A DNA stretch of 64,000 nucleotides from Rhabdornis inornatus (lineage: Eukaryota; Chordata; Aves; Passeriformes; Rhabdornithidae): positions 599,118-663,117 of the forward strand of contig VWZS01002820.1 of assembly GCA_013397075.1 (NCBI GenBank), given 5' to 3'. Shown here piece by piece: positions 54,001 through 64,000 of the stretch. The position numbers were made by a program, and so were the translations under genes. The stretch's first letter is position 1; every line of letters begins with the position of its first letter. The notes beneath the pieces are model-generated. The model had not been told where the DNA came from and ran no database searches. It was given only the letters and a program-made list of their open reading frames with translations.

Positions 54001-54469
54001 ACAAAGGAAGAAACAGCAGAAGTTGGAGGCTCACATCTCCGAAAGCCACCAAGCAGATTGCAGCACGAGACTTTGGATTTATTAAGGATTGTGTGAGGCT
54101 CTGGGAATTGTCCCTGCTTTAGACATTTGATATTTCTCTCAATATCATGTTAATGAAGCTGGGAAAGTGCCTGTTTCAAGGCTACTTTTCTTCAGAAGGG
54201 CTAAATAAAAGTCACCATCTGCTACCAAATCACTGCAGAAAAACAAGTCTCCCTCTAATCTCTATTCCTCTCTAAGCCTTGAGGTCATGCTGGTAATTGC
54301 TGACATTCCCTGAGCTCCTGTGTAAATTTTACCATAATTTCAGCAGAAGTTGTCCAGAATCCCTTGCCATGAGAAGCTGGGAAGGTGGCTGAGGAGTTTA
54401 GCAGTGGGGCCACATAGTGCTTTTATCTAAGGAATTCCCTCTTAAAAGCTGAGCAGAGGAATAAACGGT
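51061..54469. other. Intron sequence, one CR1 tail only
   Basis: Apart from the CR1 tail at 52868-52922, nothing was recognised. The sequence is AT-rich with short chance frames. Confidence 0.5.
52868..52922 (+). mobile_element. CR1 LINE 3' terminal fragment
   Basis: Only ~55 bp are left: CTGGTCCTTAAGGTCCCTTC, CCACCCAAACCATCCTGGGA and a TTGCATGATC tail. Confidence 0.8.
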
Positions 54470-54960
54470 TTATCTGGGAGCAGGAATTGTGTGGCAGTTG
54501 TAGAGCTGGGACATCACAAGCATTCCAGGCTTCCTGATGGAGTTTGTTACCATTTCCTGGAGCTCCTCTGCACTCTGGATTTTGGTGATGTCAAATCTCT
54601 CAGCCCCTGCCTTGGAGCACATTGAAACCCAACTTGGCTTGGGTTTTGACACAATTTTTCAGTGTTTCCTGGTGTCTGCTGACCTTTCTCAGGGCTGCTT
54701 GAATGGGAAGTCAATCCTGTCCCTCTCTGCAAGAAAATTTAATGGTTGTTTGCCTTAACTGGCAGGGATTTGCAGCTGGCACCGGGAGCCTGCCCACTGC
54801 ACGCAGATGAATTTTGCTGCTTCCCTGATGGAAAGCAACTGGATAACTGTCATCTCCTTAAACTCCTCCGTGCTTTGGAGAGCTGCTGTGCCAGCTGCCA
54901 AAGCCTGGCTGGTGGTTTTAATGGAATACTCTTTCCCTGGCATCCAGATTGATGCAGAAA
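54470..54960 (-). other. Minus-strand protein-like stretch with two related segments
   Basis: Two minus-strand segments look more protein-like than the background. One (about 54640-54475) reads AERFDITKIQSAEELQEM; the other (about 54945-54780) includes TAALQSTEEFKEMTVIQLL. They share a theme, [IL]QS[AT]EE..EM followed by SIR, also visible at the DNA level with a two-codon length difference. Stops separate them. This could be a decayed duplicated coding sequence, or coincidence. I do not recognise a family and do not call a gene. Confidence 0.3.
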
Positions 54961-55084
54961 CACGGCAGCAACTGCACCTCAAAAACACAGCAGCATGAGA
55001 AGAAAGCTTTATCCACTGATGAGGCTTCAGAAGGTAAAACCACAGCATTTCCACTGTAAAACTCACATTTTGGAAGAGTTTTTC

Positions 55085-55260
55085 CACTGTTTTCTGAGAC
55101 AGTCCCACATCTATAGGTAACAGCAGAGCAGCTGTGGTGAGGAGCCTGTTTGAAGGGAGCAGAAGGAATAATTGTGATATGTGTGATATCACTGAAACAC
55201 TGTGGGATGACTGCAGGAGGGGTGCTGGAGCTCATGGAGATGACACATCCCATTGCTCTT
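55085..55260 (+). mobile_element. CR1 ORF2 endonuclease remnant
   Basis: The + frame reads NNCDMCDITETLWDDCRRG, which matches the well-known CR1 endonuclease block of the form YDI-AITETWWDDS. Upstream, TCTATAGGTAACAGC could correspond to the YTNARSMGNK region. This is deeper coding sequence of the LINE than the other copies here, which keep mostly the 3' end. It is decayed, with no extended homology visible. Confidence 0.5.
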
Positions 55261-57194
55261 TCAAAACAATGTTTATTAGTGCTGGAGAAAGGGAAGGGAC
55301 AGCCCCTGGGAGTCTCACAGCAGGCCCTGTCTGGGGTGCAGACGGTTCTGTGGGATGTGGGAGAGGCAATCGTGGCACTTTGGGGTGGTGGGAAGGGGCT
55401 GCTGAGCTCTGAGAAAATCCACGGCAGCGCAGAGGTTTTCCTTTTGTTAATTTTAGATTCTGTGTCTATGTTTGCCGTCCTGAAGTTTCTTTTTTTATGT
55501 TTCACTTGAACTGGGAGTGATTCAGAGTTGTTGATGAGCTTAGACTGAAGGAGGCTTTAGATAGAGACAAGAAATAATGAGGGATTTCCCCCCCCGTCCT
55601 TGCTAGGAGGTGTTTCTGTTGTGCCAAACTGCTGGGGTGGCCTGAGGAAAGGCTTGGACTCCCACTATCTCCAATGTCTGTCATCTATCCTGGACAAGGG
55701 GAAGGAAAATTCCTTCTTCTTCATCCCTCCAACCCTAGTATGTCTCTGGTCCCCACGGTCACTAATTAGTGGAAAGCCAAATGAGGATCAGCCAAGTCAA
55801 GGAAGGTGAGGTGGATTTCCATCCCTTGCTCCATGGGCTCTTTCTCCAGGCACAACCAGAGCAGGGGTATTTGCAGAGCCCATGGGCTCTCCATCCCAGG
55901 GGTTTTCCAGGATTTAGCAGCTCAAAGCCAGCCCAAGTGAGGTGGTGTGAAAAGGAGAGTTTTGGAGCAGGGGTAGGGGAAAAACCCTGGAGTGCTGTTT
56001 TGGGAAGCACCTGCCAGCTGAAGGGCTCCATTTCCTGCTTCCTGCCCAAACTCCTTTGGAAGTTGAGATCTAGACACAGACTGGGATAAGACATCGCTGG
56101 TGGTTCACCCCGTGGGGAATGCTGCAGAAGCTGGATAACCCCTACAAAAGTAAATATGGCTGTATTATATTTCAGGGTTTCTTGGGAACATATTATGTGA
56201 GACAGGAAAAAATTACGTTCAGCAGGGTGGGAATTTTTTCCACGTCTCCTCTGTTGACATTTCTTCCAAAGTTTGGGTACTGCTAAGATCAGCAGTTTCC
56301 TATGGGAAAAAATGGGAACAGAACATGGCTCTTGCATAAGAAAGAAAAATAAAGAAGAAGAAGGAGAACTGCCTTATTTGTTACTTAATGCCTATGAAAG
56401 TGGTTAGTGAGCGAGTACAAATCCAGAAAATATATGTTCTGGAGCCCCCAAACTTACTGCAGACTGATTTAGGAATTCAGTGTAGTAGTTTCCATGCCAG
56501 AAATCAAATATTCCACAGGAGTTTTGTCCCTGAGCTGAATTTTACTGAGCACAATGTATTAAAAAGCTCTAGTCGAAGCATTATCTCACTCTCTGAGAAA
56601 AAAGCCTCCTATTCTCACTCTGTGCCTCCAAGGACCCCTTGCTTCAGTTAATTTTTAAGGTCACTGAGATTAATTCATTTGCATTCCCAGTCAGAAATGC
56701 CATAAATTGTTTGATCAAAACCCTGCTTTTTTATTTTTTGTCAGTCTTCCCACTCGTTTTATGTAATCTCAATTTGGTATTTTTGGAAATCAGGCCTGCC
56801 TGGCCGTGTCTCGCACTGATATCATCTCACGGTGGAAGTCTCCAGGGATTCAGGGCCTCAGAAACAAACAGGCAGAGCCAGTGTCCCTAAAGCAACAATT
56901 TTTGTGTCGGGAGTGTCCCTATTTCCCTAAAGGTTACACATTTTGATGGTAATTACCTTAGAGAAAGGCATTTAGGAATATTTTCTGTTGATCTCCCTGT
57001 CAGCATCCATTTCCCACCAAAACTTGTGTTTTCCTGCAAACCTCAGAGACTGGGATTGGAAAATAATTACTTTAATAATGGCTTTTCCCAGCACTGCCTG
57101 AAATATTATTGTAAATACTGTTGGTGTAAAAAATTTTGTGAGGAGAAAAAAATCTCCTCAGAGGTCAGCAGTTGGAACAGGACTGCTAATAGTA
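55261..57194. other. Intron sequence after the CR1 endonuclease remnant
   Basis: It could contain more decayed LINE sequence, but I cannot show it. The 191-codon minus frame (55762-56337) has no recognisable domain. Confidence 0.45.
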
Positions 57195-57515
57195 AACGTT
57201 ATAGAATTATGGAATTGTGGAATGGTTTGGTTGGGAAGGACCTTAAAACCCATCCAGTTGCAGCCATAGGCAGGGACACCTTCTATGGACCAGATTGTTC
57301 CTGGTCCAACCTGGCCTTGGACACTTCCAGGGATCCAGGGGCAGCCACAGCTGCTCTGGGCACCCTGTGCCAGGGCCTGCCCACCCTCCCAGGGGACAAT
57401 TCCTTCCCAGTATCCCAGCTGACCTGCCTCTGGAAGTGGGAAGCCATTCCCTGTGTCATGGCACTCCAGGTCCTCATCCACAGTCCCTCTTTATCTCCCT
57501 TCAGACACGCCTTTC
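57195..57515 (-). mobile_element. CR1 LINE 3' fragment, reverse
   Basis: Beginning with TATAGAATTATGGAATTGTG and GGAATGGTTTGGTTGGGAAG, it continues through GGGATCCAGGGGCAGCCACA and CCATTCCCTGTGTCATGGCA to the TCCCTTCAGACACGCC region. It is a complete 3' end with a truncated 5' end. Confidence 0.92.
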
Positions 57516-58069
57516 TCCTCTTTGTTTGGTATCCTAAAAACCTCATCCTGAGAGGAATCAATCCCCAGGAATTCCAGGTCTGGGTGATTGTAGAAAAGCA
57601 ATTGTAGAGGCAGAGAAAAGCAGGACTGAGCTGCACCGTGTTGCTGCCAGCTGCTGGAATCATGGAAATCACCCCAGGAAATCAACCCCTCCTCTGCAGC
57701 AAGGCAGCAGGAGCACAACGTGGTGCTGAATAAGGGCTGAACTCCTCAGGTTTCTGGCTCACACAATGAAGGACAGGCTGGAGAGCTGGGTTACAAACCC
57801 CAGGGACTGGGATATATTTAGGAATAGTGGTGTCGCTTTTCCCCACGCGGATCTGAAAAGTGTGGTCTTGGTGGGGCAGTCAGGAGACAATGGTTCGTTC
57901 TCTCTTTTGTTTTGATGATGGAGGACTTGTCTGCAGTGGGAGCTGGCTGAGAGTGGGCTCTGCTCCTCCCCTGCGGCCTCTGACTCTTGGCTATTTTCTT
58001 TTATTGCTTCTGGAGAGAAAAATCGCAGTGGCCTTTTCAGTGAGAGTGAGGGCAGAACTCACTGCAGCC

Positions 58070-58382
58070 TTTCAGGGCCTGGAAAAACAGTGGGGGCACT
58101 TTTTATATGGGCACAGAGAGACAGGACAAGGTTTTGAACTAGAGGGGAGATTTAAGTGAGATACTGCGAAGGAATTGTTCCCTGGGAGGAATTGTTCCCT
58201 GTGAGGCCCTGGCACAGGGTGCCCAGAGAAGCTGTGGCTGCCTCTGGATCCCTGGAAGTGTCCAAGGCCAGGCTGGACCAGGAACAACATGGGATAGTGG
58301 GAGGTGTCCCTGCCCATGGCAGGGGTGGCACTGGGTGGGCTTTAAGGTCCCTTTCTTCCCAAATCAGTGTGGGATTCTGTGT
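58070..58382 (+). mobile_element. CR1 LINE 3' fragment with internal duplication
   Basis: This has ACAGAGAGACAGGACAAGG, ATACTGCGAAGGAATTGTTC, GGATCCCTGGAAGTGTCC, CTGCCCATGGCAGG and a tail GTGGGATTCTGTGTC. A 17-bp unit is duplicated at 58171-58204. Confidence 0.92.
58171..58204. repeat. 17-bp tandem duplication inside a CR1 copy
   Basis: The unit GGAATTGTTCCCTGGGA is repeated once with a single change (58171-58187 and 58188-58204). Other CR1 copies in the window have one unit, so it arose after insertion. Confidence 0.9.
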
Positions 58383-59659
58383 CTGCAGATCCCAGAAGTA
58401 GCAGCAGAGTCCCACCCCAAAAGTTTACATCCAAATCTGGTGTAATTAGGAATTAAAGGCAATCTCCTGCTAGGGACACTGAGACAGTGACTGCTGGAAG
58501 TGCCCAGGATTCACTGCCAAGATCCCAGGCTTGTTTTCCATCCTGTGGAAGGAGCTCAGTTACCTTGGGCCATCCCTTCCCCTAGCACTGTCACAGCAAA
58601 CACGGCTGCTTTCACTGCTGGGGCTCAACTACCTCTTGTTTCTCCGTTAAAATTTAGTAACAGTGTGATTTAAGCAGGAATTCACCATGGATGTCTCAGC
58701 TACCCTTCCCTCCTCTGCTTTTATATGAATTTTTTTCCGTGACTTGTCCAGGGGAAGAACAGTTTGACTGCAATGTGAATCCAGACAAATTTTGGCAGGC
58801 GGCTCTGTGAAAAGGGCATTTGAAAACTTGATGCACTGGAAGCCTTTAGGTATGCAGCTCTTTTAAATGGTGGAATAGGTTGAGTAACAACTTCTACTTG
58901 GTGGCTTCTTGGCTTAAAAATAAATATTTTAAGCAAACTGGTTTGGAGACGATATTTTATTCTTGATTTTTTTTTTTTTTTAAAGAAAGGATAGAATTTA
59001 TTGTGCTGTGCATTTATCTTGGTGAATTCTTTTCTCCTTAGTTATGTATTTCTAAATCTTGCCTTTCTTCTTATATTACATATGGAAGAATTTGCAGTTT
59101 ACAAAGACGGCTATATATGGAATATACTCACCAAAAGGAAAATAAACCTAAACTGAAAATCCTTTGGCTCCATGTTGAAAAAGTTTAAGGTCTGGATCCA
59201 AGAGAAACACAGCAGTTTCTGTATGAAGGGACTGCTATAATGTGAATATTAGAATAAATATAACATACACATCTGGGGTCGCCTAGAGGATTTCTGCTGC
59301 AGAGGAACTCTAATGACAGACAGATGTTTTACCACAAGTTCCTTCAGATCTGGTTCAAAAGCTGAGTTTCCATTGTTGCTTCTGCTTCCCTGAACCAACA
59401 GAAATGTGTTGTATAGTGGTGCCAAAACTGGTTGCAAAGGCTGCTGGCAGCTCCCAGGAATCAGATCCCGTTTTCCTCCTTGCCTTTGGCAATGCCCGGT
59501 ACACTTGCCATGGTATTTTTCACTGCCATGAAAGGATTTTTCGTATTTTTGATATAATCCCCTCATAACCCCTCCTTTAAGGGTGTGTGAAATGGGATAT
59601 TTTGAATTAATGTGTGGGGTTTTCATCCAGCAGAGGTGCAGATGGCAGTATTAGACTGC

Positions 59660-59935
59660 AGCTCAACCACAGAATACTGTGAGCTGGGAGGGACCCACAG
59701 GGATCATTGATCCCACTCCTCATCCCGACAGCCCCACTCTGTGCATCCCTGGCAGAACTGTCCAAACCCTCCTGGAGCTCTGGCAGCCTCGGGGCTGTTC
59801 CCATTCCCTGGGGAGCCTGGGCAGTGCCCAGCACCCTCTGGGGGAAGAACCTTGCCCTGATCTCCAGCCTAAACCTCCCTGACACAGCTCCACAAGCAGA
59901 GAGAACTTGTTTGTAAAGTCCTTGTAAAGCTGGAG
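59660..59935 (-). mobile_element. CR1 LINE 3' fragment, reverse, third subfamily
   Basis: CAGAATACTGTGAGCTGGGA, GGGATCATTGATCCCACTCC, AACTGTCCAAACCCTCCTGG and GAAGAACCTTGCCCTGATCT match, in reverse, the copy at 43437-43648, with the same order of blocks. Confidence 0.85.
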
Positions 59936-62484
59936 AAACAGAGCAAAAATGCAGTGGCTCATTAAAATCCAGCACTGGGATTGTTGGGTTTTATCAGGGC
60001 AATGTTTCCCACCTGGGATTAACTTGCTGGGAGAAGATACAGGAGGAATAAAAGAAACTGGCAGTTCTCACAGCCGTGATTTTGAGGCTGCTTATGCAAT
60101 CTGAGACCTTCAGTGCAAAATCAATTATGAAGAAAAGAACCAGGCACCGGGCAAGGCAAACATTATTGCTTTAGAGCTGTTTCATTATGGATCGATCGCC
60201 CAATGTTTCTGCTGTCATCCTTTTCCTCCTCATACCCTGCTCCAATGAACATGGAGAAATCCAGGAAGATTCCTTGTTCCTAAATGCTCTGTGCCTGCTG
60301 GCAAGCTGAAATTTGCCTGGTTAAATCGGGTTTATAATTAAAATACAGGATTTTCCATGGAGTTTTGTGCCATATTGTAGAATTTTGTTTTTAAATAACA
60401 GAAATACCATTGCACCTTCATGGAGCTCTAGCTCTGTTCTTTATTTGGGAATAATTCCAGATATTGGGCTGTTCCCTAAACCTTCAGGGAGGAGGACTCA
60501 AGGGCAGAGTATTGTATCCCACATCTGCAAGGCTGAAGTGAATTTGCTTTAATTTTCCTGGATGATTTTATTTTTGACATTTCAACCAGCAGAATTATTT
60601 CTGTCAAAGCCTCTCTGAGGATCAAAAATCTGTACCAAGGAGGTTGTGTGGAATTGTTTTGACTGGAGATTCTCAGGGAAAAGCCCAAATACTTTGGCTT
60701 GTTATTTCCAGGGGTTGGCTTTGAGATAGCTGCCCTCACCTTTTGGGTTTGGCTTTTTTTCATTGGGAATCTCATAATATAAAATGACTTTCATAAGAAA
60801 CGTAAAGCTCGGGTTTCTAGAAATGTCCATTGATCCTTCAGATGACTGAAGAGGAAATTGATTGGGGAAGGCGCCAGAGAGACCCTTTCAATATTGGTGA
60901 GTTTTAAGAAGTCTCCTGCTGGGTGTCTTCAGAAGGGGACATGCCAAAAATCAGATTAATTTGGGAAGTCTTGGCACAAGCAGAGCGTGGGACAGCAGAG
61001 CACCTTGGGACATGCCTGGTTTTCCCTACTGCTTGATGCCTTTAAGGCTTTTGGTGATTTATTCAGAATTCTAACACCATCCTTCTCCTCCAGCCTGTTG
61101 TTTTTCACTTTCATGGCATGCTGGAATGTCTTGTTGCTTTAATAAATTGCCTAAGCACAAAAGCAAGCCCTGCTTGGGTATTTCTGTTATCATTTCTCCA
61201 CGCTTCAGCAAACACTTGCTTTAGTCCAAAAAATACGAGGTAATTGGCAAATACATTGAGAAATGCTGTAGAAAGTGATTATTTGTGTGATAGATACAAA
61301 TGGTTTGGACAATTTGGTTCCTCATCATGGTGGTAGGAAATGATATCCTCACATCTTATTGAAATAATTAAATACAGTTTGCCAGAGGAAGTGTGGATGA
61401 GTCTCCCCTGCGAAGGTATTGACGTCTTTAATGTGCCTTTATGGTCCTAAGAATGAAGCAAACAGGGAGAAAAAACCCTCTCTTTAGTGTCTTTTGCATT
61501 CCGTGGAGGTAATTGAAAGAGTTGGAGAACTCTGGTTTTCATTAGAAGGGAAAGAAATTCCAATTTATTGAATCATTTCTGTTTGCACGTTTATGAAATA
61601 GCTTATTTGTTCAGGCAAATGCCAAGAGGCATCTGCAGCTCTGATAACCTGAGACATTAACTCTGCACAGACATTATTTTTGCTTACAGTCAGGAGAATA
61701 GAAAGCTGACAGGGAAATAATGTGTTTTAATGAAGTATTCATCACTTCTCCCCATTTTTCATCATTAAAACATCCATTTCAATTTAGAAATGGACCTGGG
61801 AAGTCATGAAATCTCTCATGCAGAACAGATGGTTTGCAGTGCAGATTCAAGCTGTTCCTAAACATCAGTCTGTGTATTTTAAGCAATTAACTGCTTTTTC
61901 TGGAGGTACAATGGGTCAATTCCTTTTTTTCTTTTGGCATGGCAGAGGTGAGTTACCCAGAGTGATTAAGCTCATATTTTGTTTTCAACCAGCTAAATGA
62001 AGCTTATATTTAAAATACTACATTTGATTAAACACAAGGGGTATTATTTTGGTAGATTTTAGGGTAGGACAGAAGGATTTGGGGGCATTTTTGTGATTCT
62101 CTTTTCCTAACTAATGAGGGGTTCTTGAGGTTCCTTTGTGCGCCACAGTCACAATGGAGTTTTCAATCCAAGTCCCCTGTTTCTCTGGATGAGATTCTCT
62201 TCCTGCTTCCTCTGGAGGTGGGAGGACAGGGTGTGATTGCTCAGTGTTTCTGTGCTGGTGTTAATTAGCTTGTTAATTTGCCGGGATGCTCATTGTGGTT
62301 GCATTTAACATATGGCTGTGTTTGGCAGGGGCATGACCTGGAGGAGCTGGTGTGTATGTGTATCTATATTAAATATACTTATATTTATTGCTTTTTTTAT
62401 CCATCTCCTGTGATGGAGCACTTGAGGGTCACCAGTGAGATTTCATGAGGTGAATGGAGAGGGAATTTTAAATGGGCCACTAGT
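59936..62484. other. AT-rich intron sequence, possible conserved non-coding DNA
   Basis: No repeat was recognised over 2.5 kb. 61600-61790 is AT-rich, low in CpG and free of simple repeats, in the way many conserved non-coding elements look. Conservation cannot be judged from one sequence. Confidence 0.4.
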
Positions 62485-62588
62485 GACAGGAGAAGGAGGA
62501 ATGGTTTTAAACAGAGGACAGGGATAGATGGGATATTGGGAAGGAATTGTTCCCTGGGAGGGTGGGGAGGCCCTGGCACAGGGTGCTC
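62485..62588 (+). mobile_element. CR1 LINE internal fragment lacking 3' end (left half of an inverted composite)
   Basis: ACAGGGATAGATGGGATATT, GGGAAGGAATTGTTCCCTGG and GGCCCTGGCACAGGGTG are typical CR1. The sequence then switches strand rather than continuing to the 3' end. Confidence 0.87.
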
Positions 62589-62715
62589 AGCATATCCCAT
62601 ATGCCCTTTGTCAGTGGAATGCCACTCCTTGTGTCCTGGCACTCCAGGTCCTTGTGAAAAATCCCCCTCCAGCCTTCTTGTAAACCCCCTTTAGGTACTG
62701 GAGGGATCTGAGATG
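62589..62715 (-). mobile_element. CR1 LINE internal fragment, reverse (right half of an inverted composite)
   Basis: CATATCCCATATGCCC, TCCTTGTGTCCTGGCACTCC and CTTTAGGTACTGGAGGGATC read as CR1 on the minus strand. The junction falls at a GGGATAT sequence present in both halves. Confidence 0.8.
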
Positions 62716-63148
62716 CCTGGGATATGCTTGGAATCTTTTACTGTTGTGACATGTTTACATCTTTGGTCTGTGACACCTTTTAAATTTGCCACACTGCAGG
62801 ACTGGCTTCACCTGATGTGTGGGTGAACATCACCACATCCAATATGGGATTTGGCCCAAGATGGATAAAATCCTGTATTTTGGGAGCGCTGGGGATCAGC
62901 TTCCAGCTTACGAAGATTTACGTGGTGAATGCTGCAGCCAGAGCGATTTCAAAGCTTCCAACTCTGCAGATTTTTTTAATTGAAAACCCGCAGAGATGCT
63001 TTATATTCCATGTCCATCAGCTCCCAGGAGATTAAATATGTTTTTGGAGTATTGCATACAGTGTGACCTCACTGCACTGCAGGGTCTCTCTCAGGTGCAA
63101 TACTGAACAGGGCAATGCCTTCGCTGCAGGCCAGGAGCACTTTCCTCT

Positions 63149-63192
63149 GGATAAATCATGGATAAACCATGGATAAACCATGGATAAATACT
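63149..63192. repeat. 11-bp tandem repeat, four units
   Basis: Four successive 11-bp units of the form GGATAAACCAT, with minor variation in the first and last. Confidence 0.92.
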
Positions 63193-63692
63193 GGTGCTGT
63201 GTTCTCCCATTATCTGGGCAGGATCAGAGCTGGGAGCAGACGTGGAGCTGTGGCTCCAAAAGGAAGTTGTCTTGACATCCAACTCTTCCCAAAGAGCCTC
63301 AACAGCTCCCTGCGAAATCCAAAGTTTCGGCAGGCTGGCATCTTTTTGCCCTAGAAAAGCCAACATTTCACATGGTTTATTAGCCTTGTGTCTTTTCCCA
63401 GCACGGCTCCTGTCTGACAGGCTCCAAATCCAAGAGATTTCAAAGGATTTCTGCCAGCTCCTCCCTCAGCAGTGTCCCCCTGGCATGGTCAGGGTGGGGA
63501 CTCCAAAAGGGGGCTGCTCCCTGCACTTCCCTTCTTCCAGGACCCCAAACATTTCCATTCCTGCTTACCAGAATCAGCAGCTGAATAGGTTAATAAATTT
63601 TAAAAAAGCATATTAAATGAGGCTTTGTGTTTGGTCCAGAGCTGTGGGACCTGTGCTGAATGAAATTAAAAACATTAGGGAGCTCTAACCAC

Positions 63693-63835
63693 AACGGAAT
63701 TATGGAACGGTTTGGGTTGGAAGGGCTGTGGGCAGGGATGCCACTCACTAAATCAGGTGGCTCCAAGTCCCATCCACCATGGCTGTGGACACTTCCAGGG
63801 AAAAGGCATCCACAACCTTTTGGGACAACATCTTA
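63693..63835 (-). mobile_element. CR1 LINE 3' fragment, reverse
   Basis: GGAATTATGGAACGGTTTGG, GTTGGAAGGGCTGTGGGCAG, GGTGGCTCCAAGTCCCATCC and GGCATCCACAACCTTTTGGG mark the end of a CR1 copy. Part between the tail and GGGCAGGGA is deleted. The ...CATCCACAACC block suggests a subfamily closer to the general avian consensus. Confidence 0.85.
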
Positions 63836-64000
63836 GAGCAGTACTTGGTATCCCTGAGAAAAAACAAAGGCATTTTGAAGTGTTTTTCAGTTGTACACAG
63901 AGAAATGTGAATGTGGGGAAAGTGTCAGATCATATATTCCCATTCTGCTGGTGGAGGGAAGGAGCCCTTAAATTCCTCCACATGTCACCTATAATAAGTA

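Overview
The window looks like vertebrate nuclear DNA from a bird, most likely a songbird. It has one short, conserved coding exon in tens of kilobases of non-coding sequence. It also has more than 30 fragments of CR1 retrotransposons, the dominant avian LINE, in both orientations, plus avian-type endogenous retrovirus LTRs. There are no operons, ribosome-binding sites, CRISPR arrays or prokaryotic genes, and almost every open reading frame is a chance frame in an intron or a frame through a CR1 copy.

The only protein-coding exon I can support is at 24379-24545 on the + strand. It encodes 55 whole codons of PRKG1 (cGMP-dependent protein kinase 1), starting where the alpha and beta isoforms become identical and entering the first cyclic-nucleotide-binding domain. 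It has a good branch point, a poly-T tract, an AG acceptor and a GT donor. I recognise no other PRKG1 exon, so the window is best read as the 3' end (at least 24.4 kb) of one very long PRKG1 intron, this exon, and the first 39.5 kb of the next intron. Long introns are a known property of this gene.

Region by region: 1-2.9 kb holds a well-defined solo LTR (996-1500, minus strand, TG...CA ends, 6-bp target-site duplication) and, beside it, a degraded ERVL-type LTR with a tandem-repeat-rich segment. From 5.8 to 22.3 kb there is a dense set of CR1 3' fragments. The PRKG1 exon stands in a repeat-poor stretch at 22.9-28.9 kb. From 29 to 46 kb there are more CR1 fragments, several in back-to-back opposite orientation. 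At 42.7 and 50.5 kb lie two almost identical 381-bp CR1 copies in opposite orientation. Between them, at 47.5-49.3 kb, is a GC-rich block whose ends are inverted, diverged copies of each other with protein-like similarity on opposite strands; I could not identify it. A second ERVL-type LTR follows at 49.4-49.7 kb. From 52 to 64 kb there are more CR1 pieces, including a remnant that resembles the CR1 endonuclease domain, and a minus-strand stretch (54.5-55.0 kb) with two related protein-like segments.

The mobile elements are not expected to act together with PRKG1 in a pathway. They matter mainly as possible substrates for RNA folding across the exon, for A-to-I editing, or for recombination. 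No established novel system is evident; the best candidates for something undescribed are the GC-rich inverted block at 47.5-49.3 kb and the unidentified minus-strand segments near 54.5-55.0 kb.
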